A stretch of 64,000 bases of DNA from Streptomyces cynarae. Its GTDB lineage: Bacteria; Actinomycetota; Actinomycetes; Streptomycetales; Streptomycetaceae. Positions 10,936 to 18,811 of the stretch are shown piece by piece. The position numbers and the translations under genes are program-made. The notes beneath the pieces were generated by a model, which searched no databases, had not been told where the DNA came from, and saw nothing but the letters and a program-made list of their open reading frames with translations. Every line of letters begins with the position of its first letter. The first letter of the stretch is position 1. The DNA lies in NCBI RefSeq assembly GCF_025642135.1, contig NZ_CP106793.1, forward strand, positions 1,364,001-1,428,000. Direction: 5' to 3'.

Positions 10936-12168
10936 TCATCGGGCGCCGGTGGAACCGGGCGTGAACGTGACGGGCAGGCGCTCGGGGCCGCGCAGGCCGC
11001 CCGGCCTCCACCGCAGCTCGCCCGGCGGCACGGCCAGGGCGAGACCGGGAAGGCGGCGCAGGGCGGTTCCGATGGCGACCTGGCCCTCCAACCGGGCGAG
11101 CGGCGCGCCCAGGCAGTAGTGGATGCCGTGCCCGAATGCGAGGTGGGCGTTGTCGCGACGGGTGACGTCCAGGCGATCGGGGTCCGGGAACCGCGCCGGA
11201 TCGCGGTCGGCGATGGCGGAGGCCACCAGCACGGTGGCGCCGCGGGGGATCGTCACGCCCGCGATCTCGACGTCCTCCCGGGCGAAACGGGCGATGCCGG
11301 GGTTGACCGGTCCGTCGTAGCGCAGGAACTCCTCGATCGCGTCCGGCAGCAGCGCCGGATCGTCCCGCAGCAGCTGGAGCTGGTCCGGGTGGGCGAGCAG
11401 TGCGGCGATGCCGCCGCCGATCAGGTTGACCGTGGTGATGTATCCGGCCACCAGCAGCAGGAACGTCATGGCGATCAGCTCGTCCTCGTCGAGCCGCTGC
11501 TCCTCGTCACGAGCGGTGATCAGAGCGCTGAGCAGGTCGTCCCCGGCGTCGGCCCGCTTGGCCCCCAGAAGCTTGGTCAGGTACGCGCGCATCTGCTGCC
11601 AGGCAGCGTCGACCACGGCAGGGTCCGGCGGCTCGGGTCCCCGGAGGATCATGTCGTCGGTCCACCGCTGGAAGTCGTACCGGTCCGTCGTGGGCACTCC
11701 GAGCAGCTCGCTGATCACGGTGACCGGAAGCGGCAGCGCGAAGTCCGCGACGAGGTCCGCGTGGCCTTGCTGCACGATCGCGTCGAGCAGCCCGTCGGTG
11801 ACGGCCTGGACTCGGGGCCGCAGCTCGGCCACCCGGCGCGCGGTGAACGCCTTCGAGACCAGCCGGCGCAGGCGGGTGTGGTCGGGCGGGTCCGCTCGGA
11901 GCATGTTGCGCAGCATGGACTCGCGCTCCGTCGCGGGCAGCTGTTGCTGGAGCCGGGGATCCGTAGCGTCGCGGACGTCGCTGCTCAGGCGCGGGTCGGA
12001 CAGCGCGGCGAGGCCGTCCTCGTAGCGCGTCACCAGCCAGGCCTCCAGGCCGCCGGCGATGACCGCGCGCCGCACCGGGCCCTCCTCGCGCAGCTGCCGG
12101 TAGAGCGGGAACGGGTTTGCCACGAAGGCCGGGTCGGCATAGGGAAGGAGGATCGGCTGCTCGCTCAT
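10936..12168 (-). CDS. Cytochrome P450 with an atypical I-helix
   Basis: 410 residues from ATG 12168, chosen because AGGGAGACC lies just upstream; an earlier in-frame start lacks a ribosome-binding site. It is a soluble bacterial class I P450, broadly CYP107-like. The ExxR region reads AIEEFLRYD and the heme-binding loop is FGHGIHYCLG near residue 347, with the cysteine as proximal ligand. In the I-helix the usual A-G-x-[D/E]-T-T is AGYITT, so the acidic residue used in proton delivery is isoleucine while the threonine remains. It would need ferredoxin partners encoded elsewhere. It is divergent from a flavoprotein oxidoreductase, and the pair may act in one oxidative pathway. The substrate is unknown. 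Confidence 0.93.
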   Translation of the reverse strand: MSEQPILLPYADPAFVANPFPLYRQLREEGPVRRAVIAGGLEAWLVTRYEDGLAALSDPRLSSDVRDATDPRLQQQLPATERESMLRNMLRADPPDHTRLRRLVSKAFTARRVAELRPRVQAVTDGLLDAIVQQGHADLVADFALPLPVTVISELLGVPTTDRYDFQRWTDDMILRGPEPPDPAVVDAAWQQMRAYLTKLLGAKRADAGDDLLSALITARDEEQRLDEDELIAMTFLLLVAGYITTVNLIGGGIAALLAHPDQLQLLRDDPALLPDAIEEFLRYDGPVNPGIARFAREDVEIAGVTIPRGATVLVASAIADRDPARFPDPDRLDVTRRDNAHLAFGHGIHYCLGAPLARLEGQVAIGTALRRLPGLALAVPPGELRWRPGGLRGPERLPVTFTPGSTGAR

Positions 12169-12305
12169 CGTGGTCTCCCTGAGTGCGTCGAAGTGCTTCA
12201 CAGAACGTCTGGGGTGGCCACGGACTGTGTGGCGGATTCAGCAGGCTTTGAAGATATATGTCCCAGTATGGTGGGGCTGCCGTGCACGCCGACGGGGAGG
12301 ACCCG

Positions 12306-13538
12306 ATGGAGCGGACCACATGCTGTGTGGTGGGTGGCGGCCCCGCCGGAATGGTCCTGGCCCTGCTGCTGGCCCGGTCCGGCGTGGACGTCACCGTCCT
12401 GGAGAAGCACGGCGACTTCCTGCGCGACTTCCGCGGCGACACGGTGCATCCCTCGACCCTTGCCCTGCTGGACGAGCTGGGCCTCGCCGAGCGGTTCGCC
12501 CGGCTGCCGCAACGGCGGGTGACGACCGTGCAGCTGCCGATCGGCCGGGACCGTTCACTGGTCACCGTCGGAGACATCGGCGCGCTGAGGGGCCCGTACA
12601 ACTACATCGCCATGGTGCCCCAGTGGGACCTGCTCGACCTCCTGGCGGACGAGGCCCGACGGGAGCCGTCCTTCTCCCTGCGGCTGAACACCGAGGCGAC
12701 GTCCTTCCTGGTGGAGCGCGGAAGGGTCACGGGGGTGCGGTACCGCACGTCCGACGGCCGTACCGGTGAACTGCGGGCCACCCTCACCGTCGCCTGCGAC
12801 GGCCGGAGCTCGCTGGCCAGGGCACTGCCCGAACTGCGGCTGCGGCAGTTCCCCTGCCCCATGGACGCGTGGTGGTTCCGGCTGCCGCGGCGGCAGGACG
12901 ACCCGCACGGGCTCGTGGGAGGCGTCGGCGACCGGTTCCTCGCGGCCATGATCGACCGTGGGGACTACTGGCAGTGCGCCGTGCTGATCCCCAAGGGATC
13001 CGACGGCCGGCGCCGTGCGGCCGGCCTGGAGCGGTTCACGGCCGACTTCACGGCCGCCGTCCCCTGGCTCGCCGACCGCGTGCACACGCTGCGGTCATGG
13101 GACCAGGTGAAGCTGCTCGACGTACGCCTGGACCACCTCAGGCGCTGGCACCGCCCGGGTCTGCTGTGCATCGGCGACGCGGCGCACGCGATGTCCCCGG
13201 TTTTCGGTATCGGAATCAACCTGGCCGTGGAGGACGCCGTGGCCGCCGCACGGCACCTCGTCGAGCCGCTGCGCGCGGGCACGGTCGGCCTGCGTGACGT
13301 ACGCGCCGTGCAGCGCCGCCGACGGCCCACCACGGCCGCGACCCAGGCGCTGCAGCGGACCGCCCATGCCCGGGCCATCGAACCGCTGCTCGCGGGCCGC
13401 CCGCCTTTCGGCAACCCCGGGCAAGCACAGCGCATGGCCGACCTGCTCACCACCTCACGGTGGCTGAATCGGGTGCCGGCGTACTTCCTCGCCTACGGCG
13501 CCGTACGCGAGCGGCCGCCGGCCACCGCGATTCGCTGA
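12306..13538 (+). CDS. FAD-dependent monooxygenase/oxidoreductase
   Basis: 410 residues from ATG 12306, preceded by GGGGAGGA. The first FAD motif is GGGPAGMVLALLLARSG near residue 11 and the second is GDAAHAMSPVFGIGIN near 289, with an internal ACDGRSSLAR sequence at the D-G motif, as in single-component flavin hydroxylases and related halogenase-like enzymes. It lacks a C-terminal thioredoxin domain. It is divergent from a P450 (137 nt gap), so the two may be co-regulated and act on one substrate. No regulator is adjacent. The reaction is inferred as NAD(P)H-dependent hydroxylation; the substrate cannot be assigned. Confidence 0.87.
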   Translation: MERTTCCVVGGGPAGMVLALLLARSGVDVTVLEKHGDFLRDFRGDTVHPSTLALLDELGLAERFARLPQRRVTTVQLPIGRDRSLVTVGDIGALRGPYNYIAMVPQWDLLDLLADEARREPSFSLRLNTEATSFLVERGRVTGVRYRTSDGRTGELRATLTVACDGRSSLARALPELRLRQFPCPMDAWWFRLPRRQDDPHGLVGGVGDRFLAAMIDRGDYWQCAVLIPKGSDGRRRAAGLERFTADFTAAVPWLADRVHTLRSWDQVKLLDVRLDHLRRWHRPGLLCIGDAAHAMSPVFGIGINLAVEDAVAAARHLVEPLRAGTVGLRDVRAVQRRRRPTTAATQALQRTAHARAIEPLLAGRPPFGNPGQAQRMADLLTTSRWLNRVPAYFLAYGAVRERPPATAIR

Positions 13539-13633
13539 GGGACCGTTCGTGCACCGTCGAAGCGGAGGGGCACCGCCGGCTCCCGCACGAGCGAGTCGCC
13601 GGGTGAGCAGAGGGCACTGCGCCCAGGGCGGTG

Positions 13634-15334
13634 TCAGCGCCCCGGATCCCGCTCGCCGGTGGGACCGGTCAGGGCCGGTTCGGGGCGGTGGATGCCGCGC
13701 GGGCGGTAGCCGAGGAGGTCAGCGAGGCCGAGCAGATCGGCGAGCAGCCAGACGATGGCGAGCCACATCTCGGTGCCCTGGAGCCCCGGGTCCCGGCCGG
13801 GGCCGCTGCCGTCGGGCGTGGGGCCGAAACCGAAGCCCTGCCCTGGCTGCCAGCGCGTGAGTGCGGCGGCCAGCTGCGTCGCCGCCCAGGCACGCGTCTC
13901 CTCGCCGCGGTGGTCGGTCTGCCGGCCGCAGAGCCACAGGGGGTGGACGACGTCCAGGACGTTGCAGGCGTTCTCCCGGCCTGGGGCGAAGAACCGCCGG
14001 TCGCGGGCGTGGTCGAGGACGGTGTCGACGACCCGCTCGGCGTACGGCACCGGCAGGCCGAACTGGGCGAAGGAGCCGCGGGTGAGCCGGTAGTAGCCGT
14101 TGACCATCTGCAGGCGCCCGCTGTCCGGGGTGGGCGAGCCCCACATGCCGGTCCACGCATCGACGTGGGTGTGCAGCCAGCCGAAGAGCGCCTCCACCGC
14201 CCCGGGCGCGGCGGGTTCCGTGCCCAGCCGCAGATTCCAGTGTGCCGCGGTGGCCCAGGCGTCGACCCACGCTCCCGCGTGCCAGGCGCGGTCGCGCCAG
14301 GGCAGTGCCGCCAGACGCTCGACAAGACGGTCCGCGGTGACTCCCCGCACGGTGTGCACCGGGTGGGCGAACGAGCTGCCGAGCAGGTCGAGTGCGTAGC
14401 CGACGCACAGCACGTGGTAGACGGCGGCCCCGTCGTCCGGAAGTCCGGCCGGCCCGGCCGACGGCGGCGCCTGCCCGTACTCGGGGACCAGGCCGGTGGC
14501 GGCATCCTGAAGGGCCCGCAGCCGTGCCACGTGCTCTGCGGCGGGCAGTTGCGGCGGAGCCTCGCCGAGGAGGAGATCGGCGATCTCCACCGCGTCACAG
14601 ACCGCCCGCACCGTGGGCCGGGCGCCGGGCCGGTCGACGTACCGGCCGTCCTCCGGCAGCCGGCAGCGGCCCAGCAGATCGGCCGCCTGCGCACGAGCCG
14701 CCTCGGCGAACGCCGACACCTGCCCGGCGAGCCCCTTGCCGCGCGCGCGGGCCGCGCCGCGCGCGTCACGGCGGTCGCGGATCCGGCGCGCCGGGTTGCC
14801 GGCCGCGACCGTCCAGGCGGGCAGGTCCTTGGTGACCACCGCGCCGGCTCCGATGACGCAGTGGTCGCCGATGGTGACGCCGTCCACCACGACGACATGC
14901 GAGCCGATCCACACGTCGTCGCCGACCACGATCCCGGCACTGGTCACCGGCTGCTGGTGCACCGGCAGATCGGGCGCGGCCCCGTGGTTGAAACCGAGCA
15001 GGGAGCTGTGCGCCCCGATGCGCACCCCGCTGCCGAGCGTGACGGTGCCGCGGACCACGGCGTAGGGATTGACCGAGCAGTCGGCACCCGTCCCCACGTT
15101 CCCGGTGACATAGGTGTGGGCGGCGAGGTACGAGCGGTCGCCCAGCCGCAGGCGCTCCGGGTACACCGCCGCGTTCCCCGCGACGAAGCACCCCTCGCCG
15201 AACTCGACGTCCCCTGCCTGGAGCAGCTGCTTCTGCCGCTCCTCCTGCGCCGCGCGCTGTGCGGGGGACGCCTGCTCCTGGAAGAGCCATGGACAGTGGT
15301 CGAACAGGCCGTCGTCCCCCTCGGGGTCCGTCAC
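13634..15334 (-). CDS. Two-domain protein: hexapeptide-repeat acyltransferase fused to a helical domain
   Basis: 566 residues from GTG 15334, which has GGGAGGATC just upstream. Residues about 35-200 form a left-handed beta-helix made of hexapeptide repeats (IGAHSSLLGFNHG, VWIGSHVVVVDGVTIGDHC, VIGAGAVVTKDLP, AGNPAR), the maltose/galactoside O-acetyltransferase fold, with a histidine in LGFNHG as a candidate catalytic base. Residues about 230-566 are helical, with WHAGAWVDAWATA, MVNGYYRLTRG and NVLDVVHPLWLCG sequences reminiscent of an alpha/alpha-toroid of the glycosidase or terpene-cyclase type. I cannot name that family. It looks like a sugar O-acetyltransferase coupled to a glycan-binding or glycan-modifying domain. 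No signal peptide; no operon partner. Confidence 0.8.
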   Translation of the reverse strand: MTDPEGDDGLFDHCPWLFQEQASPAQRAAQEERQKQLLQAGDVEFGEGCFVAGNAAVYPERLRLGDRSYLAAHTYVTGNVGTGADCSVNPYAVVRGTVTLGSGVRIGAHSSLLGFNHGAAPDLPVHQQPVTSAGIVVGDDVWIGSHVVVVDGVTIGDHCVIGAGAVVTKDLPAWTVAAGNPARRIRDRRDARGAARARGKGLAGQVSAFAEAARAQAADLLGRCRLPEDGRYVDRPGARPTVRAVCDAVEIADLLLGEAPPQLPAAEHVARLRALQDAATGLVPEYGQAPPSAGPAGLPDDGAAVYHVLCVGYALDLLGSSFAHPVHTVRGVTADRLVERLAALPWRDRAWHAGAWVDAWATAAHWNLRLGTEPAAPGAVEALFGWLHTHVDAWTGMWGSPTPDSGRLQMVNGYYRLTRGSFAQFGLPVPYAERVVDTVLDHARDRRFFAPGRENACNVLDVVHPLWLCGRQTDHRGEETRAWAATQLAAALTRWQPGQGFGFGPTPDGSGPGRDPGLQGTEMWLAIVWLLADLLGLADLLGYRPRGIHRPEPALTGPTGERDPGR

Positions 15335-15482
15335 GAGATCCTCCCAACGGCGCGACGCTGAGGGGCGAGCCGCCGCCTCACCGCACCCCGAGGTGTGCTG
15401 CTCGCCGCACTGTGGGAGGAGCCTATCGCCGCCCAGGACGCCCGAGTCGGCCCGGGGCCGTCGGGCCGTTCCCCGGCACGCA

Positions 15483-15510
15483 CCAGGGGCCCTCCGAAGA
15501 GAGCCCCTGG
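15483..15510 (-). terminator. Terminator downstream of tRNA-Pro
   Basis: Stem CCAGGGGC (15483-15490) / GCCCCTGG (15503-15510) with a 12-nt loop, located 26 nt beyond the tRNA 3' end on the same strand. Confidence 0.65.
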
Positions 15511-15535
15511 CCTGCGGAAACATCCGACGTCACTG

Positions 15536-15609
<74 letters not shown>

Positions 15610-15717
15610 TCGCGCTCCCGCGTGTTGGGCGGGTGCGCGCAGGTAAACCCTACCGCACTGGTCTGAGGGGCCCTCATCCGGCCGCCCGCGTCGGCTGCCG
15701 GCCGCCGTCCGCGGCCC

Positions 15718-16650
15718 CTACTCCGGCGGCGTCGGCGTGTCGTGCGTGCGGTACATCGCCTGGACGTCCAGCTCCAGTTGCACCGTCGGGCCCACCACCG
15801 CGATGCCGCGGGCCAGCATGGAGCGCCAGTTGAGCGTGAAGTCCTCGCGGTGCAGCTCCGCCTTGGCCAGGGCCGCGCAGCGCAGCTCCTCCCCGTAGCC
15901 GCCGTTCACCATGCCGAGGTACGTCGTGTCCAGCGCGACCGAGCGGCTCACGCCGTGCATCGTGAGGGAACCCTGCAGGGTCCACTTGCTGCCGCCCCGG
16001 TATGCGAAGCGTGTGCTGGTGAAGTCGATGTACGGGAAGCGCTCGACGTCCAGGAAGTCGGCGGACCGCAGATGGTTGTCACGGGTGGTGTTGCCGGTGT
16101 TGATGCTGGAGGCGTCGATCCGGACGTGGACGCGGGACTGCGTCATGTCCTGGGCGATCTGGATGCCGCCGTCGAAGCGTTCGAAGCGGCCGTGGACGTT
16201 GGCCATGCCGACGTGCTTGGCGATGAAGCGGATCGCCGTGTGCGGCGGGTCGAAGAGCCAGGCGCCCGGCATCGGCAGCTGCTGGGCCTCGGCCGGCTGC
16301 AACCAGATCCGCTCGGTGCGCGCCGCCGTGCCCGCCCCGATCTCGACGGTCTCGCGGTGCGGCCTCAGGCCCTCCGCCGCGACCAGCAGGCTGTAGTGGC
16401 CGGGCGGCAGCGCGGCGAGGAAGAAGCCGTACGGGTCGGTCGTGCCACGGGCCGCGACGCGGTGCGTGTCCAGGGCGGTGACGGTGACGTCCGCGGACGC
16501 CATCGGCGAGCCCACCGGGTCGACGATCTCGCGTGCGACGGCGCCCGCGCCGGGCGGGAGGGGAGCGAGAGGCCCGCCGCCTCGGCTGAGGCGCCCCGGG
16601 GCCGCCGACGCCGGAGGAGTGCGAGGGCCATGATGTTCACCTTTCTTCAC
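15718..16650 (-). CDS. YceI-family protein with N-terminal carboxypeptidase-regulatory-like domain
   Basis: As an open frame from GTG 16650 it encodes 310 residues. Residues about 45-115 resemble a carboxypeptidase-regulatory/transthyretin-like beta sandwich (IVDPVGSPMASADVTVTALD). Residues about 135-310 are a YceI lipocalin-like barrel (FDPPHTAIRFIAKHVGMANV, SADFLDVERFPYIDF, LTMHGVSRSV), which in other bacteria binds isoprenoid or amide lipids. The GTG has no good ribosome-binding site. An ATG at 16631 with AGGTGA upstream is in another frame and starts MALALLRRRRP, which looks like a natural N-terminus, so a 1-nt frameshift in a G-rich run near 16575 is suspected. A 17-bp palindrome 103 bp upstream is identical to the one in front of the hydroxyquinol operon. 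Confidence 0.85.
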   Translation of the reverse strand: MKKGEHHGPRTPPASAAPGRLSRGGGPLAPLPPGAGAVAREIVDPVGSPMASADVTVTALDTHRVAARGTTDPYGFFLAALPPGHYSLLVAAEGLRPHRETVEIGAGTAARTERIWLQPAEAQQLPMPGAWLFDPPHTAIRFIAKHVGMANVHGRFERFDGGIQIAQDMTQSRVHVRIDASSINTGNTTRDNHLRSADFLDVERFPYIDFTSTRFAYRGGSKWTLQGSLTMHGVSRSVALDTTYLGMVNGGYGEELRCAALAKAELHREDFTLNWRSMLARGIAVVGPTVQLELDVQAMYRTHDTPTPPE

Positions 16651-16752
16651 GGTGGCGCAGCCGTGCGAGCGGCGGCTCGGGGCACGCCGAAGCGGCCGCG
16701 CCTGCATGTGGTCCCCCCTTCTCGATCTTGGATCGGACCGCGCTGCCGCGGG

Positions 16753-16769
16753 TGTCTCATTACGAGACA
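16753..16769. promoter_or_regulatory. Palindromic operator copy 1 (TGTCTCATTACGAGACA)
   Basis: Arms TGTCTC/GAGACA around ATTAC. It has the TGT-N11-ACA form typical of Fis-type activator sites and is identical to the copy at 20620-20636. It lies 103 bp upstream of the YceI gene start and just beyond the end of the maleylacetate reductase gene, a plausible upstream activating site for the YceI gene. Confidence 0.75.
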
Positions 16770-16808
16770 GTTCTCGCGACAGGGTCGAGAGCGCCGTCGT
16801 GAAGGTCG

Positions 16809-17891
16809 CTATGCGGTAGCGGTCTCCGGTTCTCGCCCCTCGTACGCCGCCCTCAGCACGCCCCGCACCCCGTCCGCCGTCATCGGGCGCGGGTTGGCGT
16901 ACGGCTGGGCCGTCACCTGGGCGGCGGCCGCCGTCACGTCGGGCTCCGCCAGGCCGAGTTCGGCGAGGGAGCGCGGCGCGCCGAGGCGCCCGCCCAGCTC
17001 CCACAGGGCGTGCGCCACGTCCTCGGCGCCGAGCGCCCGCCGCAGCGCGGTCACCGCCTCGGGGGCCGCGGGCGCGTTGTGGGCGAGGACGTACGGCAGC
17101 ACCACCGTGTGCGTCTCCGCGTGCGGCAGCCCGAAGGTGCCGCCCAGCACATGGCACAGCTTGTGGTGCAGCCCCATCGTGGTCGAGCCGAGGCAGGCCC
17201 CGCACAACCACGCCCCGTACAGTGCGCGGCTGCGCGCCTCGAGGTCGCCCGGGTCCGCGACGAGCAGCGGCAGCGCCTCGGCCATCGCACGGGTGCCGTC
17301 CTCCGCCATCAGTTGGACCAGCGGGGAGGTGTCGGGGGCGTACAGCGCCTCGACGGCGTGGGCGAGCGCGTTGATGCCGCTGGTCACGGTGAGCGGTACG
17401 GGCAGGGAGAGGGTCAGTTCGGGGTCGTAGACGACACTGCGGGGCTGGACCTGCGGGTCGCGGCCGGTGCGTTTGGCCCCGTGTTCGGTCAGCCCCCACA
17501 CGGGGGTCATCTCGGAACCGGAGTAGGTCGACGGCACGGCGATCAGCGGCAGCCCGGTGCGCAGCGCGATCGCCTTGCCCAGCCCGATCGCGGAGCCGCC
17601 GCCGACCGCGACGCACCCGTCGGCGCCGGCTGCCCGCGCCGCCTCGACGCCCCGGTCGACGACGTCGGCCGGTACGTGCATACGGGCCTCGGCGTGCAGT
17701 CCCGCGCAGGCGTCGCCGAGGGCGTCGGCGACCATCCGTGCGGTGGGCTCGCCGCGGCTGCCGGAGATCACGAGCAGCCGCCGCAGGCCGAGGCGCGCGG
17801 CCTCGTCCGGGGTCGCGGTGACGGCGGCGCCGGGCCGGAAGACGACCCGCACGGGCCGCGTCTCGTAGGTGAAGTCGGTGGTGAAGGTCAT
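16809..17891 (-). CDS. Maleylacetate reductase
   Basis: 360 residues, an iron-type alcohol dehydrogenase family member. NAD(P) binding is suggested by GGGSAIGLGKAIALRT; metal and active-site regions are STYSGSEMTPVWG, GINALAHAVEALYAP and HHKLCHVLGGTFGLPHAETH. These are hallmarks of maleylacetate reductases, which reduce maleylacetate to 3-oxoadipate with NADH. The start ATG overlaps the stop of the upstream dioxygenase gene (ATGA), so the two are translationally coupled. It is the last gene of the hydroxylase-dioxygenase-reductase operon and completes the hydroxyquinol branch leading to beta-ketoadipate. Confidence 0.93.
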   Translation of the reverse strand: MTFTTDFTYETRPVRVVFRPGAAVTATPDEAARLGLRRLLVISGSRGEPTARMVADALGDACAGLHAEARMHVPADVVDRGVEAARAAGADGCVAVGGGSAIGLGKAIALRTGLPLIAVPSTYSGSEMTPVWGLTEHGAKRTGRDPQVQPRSVVYDPELTLSLPVPLTVTSGINALAHAVEALYAPDTSPLVQLMAEDGTRAMAEALPLLVADPGDLEARSRALYGAWLCGACLGSTTMGLHHKLCHVLGGTFGLPHAETHTVVLPYVLAHNAPAAPEAVTALRRALGAEDVAHALWELGGRLGAPRSLAELGLAEPDVTAAAAQVTAQPYANPRPMTADGVRGVLRAAYEGREPETATA

Positions 17892-18763
17892 GTCGCACGC
17901 TCCAGGACGAGGTCGAAGCGGGCCTGCCGGAACGGGTTGGGTACCCCGAACTCCATTGCCTGGAACGGGTCGTCGGTGACGGTGAAGTCCTGCACCAGGC
18001 TCTTCTTCACCGCGAACACGGCATCGGAGTCCAGGTAGTCGCTGCCGGCCACGAAGATGTGCGTGGTGACGGGGGCGTGTCCGTCGGCGGTGGCGATGAA
18101 GTGGATGTGCGCGGGGCGGTACGGGTGCCGGCCGGTGGCCCGTAGCAGTGCGCCGACCGGGCCGTCGGTGGGGATGGGATACGGGGCCGGTACGCAGGTG
18201 CGGAACCAGAAGCGGCCCTCGCTGTCGGCCGTGAACAGACCGCGTCCGTTGCCCGCGGGCTGGAGGTCCGGCTGCTGCACGTCGTAGTGGCCGTCGGCGT
18301 CGGCCTGCCACACGTCGAGGACGGCGCCCGGCAGGGGTGTGCCGTCCTCGGAGAGCACCCGGCCGCTGACCACGCACGGCTCGCCGCTGCCCACCAGGTC
18401 TATGTCGTCGCCCAGTTGGCGCGCCGGCGACTCGGTCATGTGGAAGGGGCCGAGGACGGTCGACTCGGTGGCGCCCGGTGCGCGGTGGCCGTTCAGGGTC
18501 TCGACGAGCATGGAGACGCCGAGCACGTCCGACAGCAGGATGAACTCCTGGCGGGTGTCCGTGCAGGTCTGCCCGGTCGCCGTCAGGAAGCCGACGGCCT
18601 TCTCCCACTCCTCCTGGGTGAGTCGCGTCTCGCGCACGAAGGCGTGCACATGGCGGATCAGGCCCGTGAGCAGCTCGCGGAGCCGGGGGTCGGCGGTCGC
18701 GCCGATACTGGCGACGGCCTCCTCGGTGACCGTGTCCTGTCCGGCGGTGCTGTCGATGGTCAT
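17888..18763 (-). CDS. Hydroxyquinol 1,2-dioxygenase (intradiol ring cleavage)
   Basis: 291 residues from ATG 18763, with GAGGAGCA upstream; an in-frame GTG at 18784 is less likely. The N-terminal helical dimerisation domain is typical of catechol/hydroxyquinol dioxygenases. The non-heme Fe(III) ligands appear in VLDVWQADADGHYD (Tyr, near 163) and HPYRPAHIHF (Tyr, His, His near 215). The neighbours, a flavin hydroxylase upstream and maleylacetate reductase downstream, favour hydroxyquinol over catechol as substrate: ring opening of benzene-1,2,4-triol gives maleylacetate. It overlaps the reductase gene by 4 nt. Confidence 0.93.
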   Translation of the reverse strand: MTIDSTAGQDTVTEEAVASIGATADPRLRELLTGLIRHVHAFVRETRLTQEEWEKAVGFLTATGQTCTDTRQEFILLSDVLGVSMLVETLNGHRAPGATESTVLGPFHMTESPARQLGDDIDLVGSGEPCVVSGRVLSEDGTPLPGAVLDVWQADADGHYDVQQPDLQPAGNGRGLFTADSEGRFWFRTCVPAPYPIPTDGPVGALLRATGRHPYRPAHIHFIATADGHAPVTTHIFVAGSDYLDSDAVFAVKKSLVQDFTVTDDPFQAMEFGVPNPFRQARFDLVLERAT

Positions 18764-18811
18764 GCCGTGCTCCTCGTCGTCCACGACGTCGCTTCCTCCA
18801 TGATCCCGCGT

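Noticed and set aside
14392..14835. Arginine-rich plus-strand frames inside the acyltransferase gene
   Set aside because: Low-complexity R/P/A composition of high-GC antisense frames; no ribosome-binding site.
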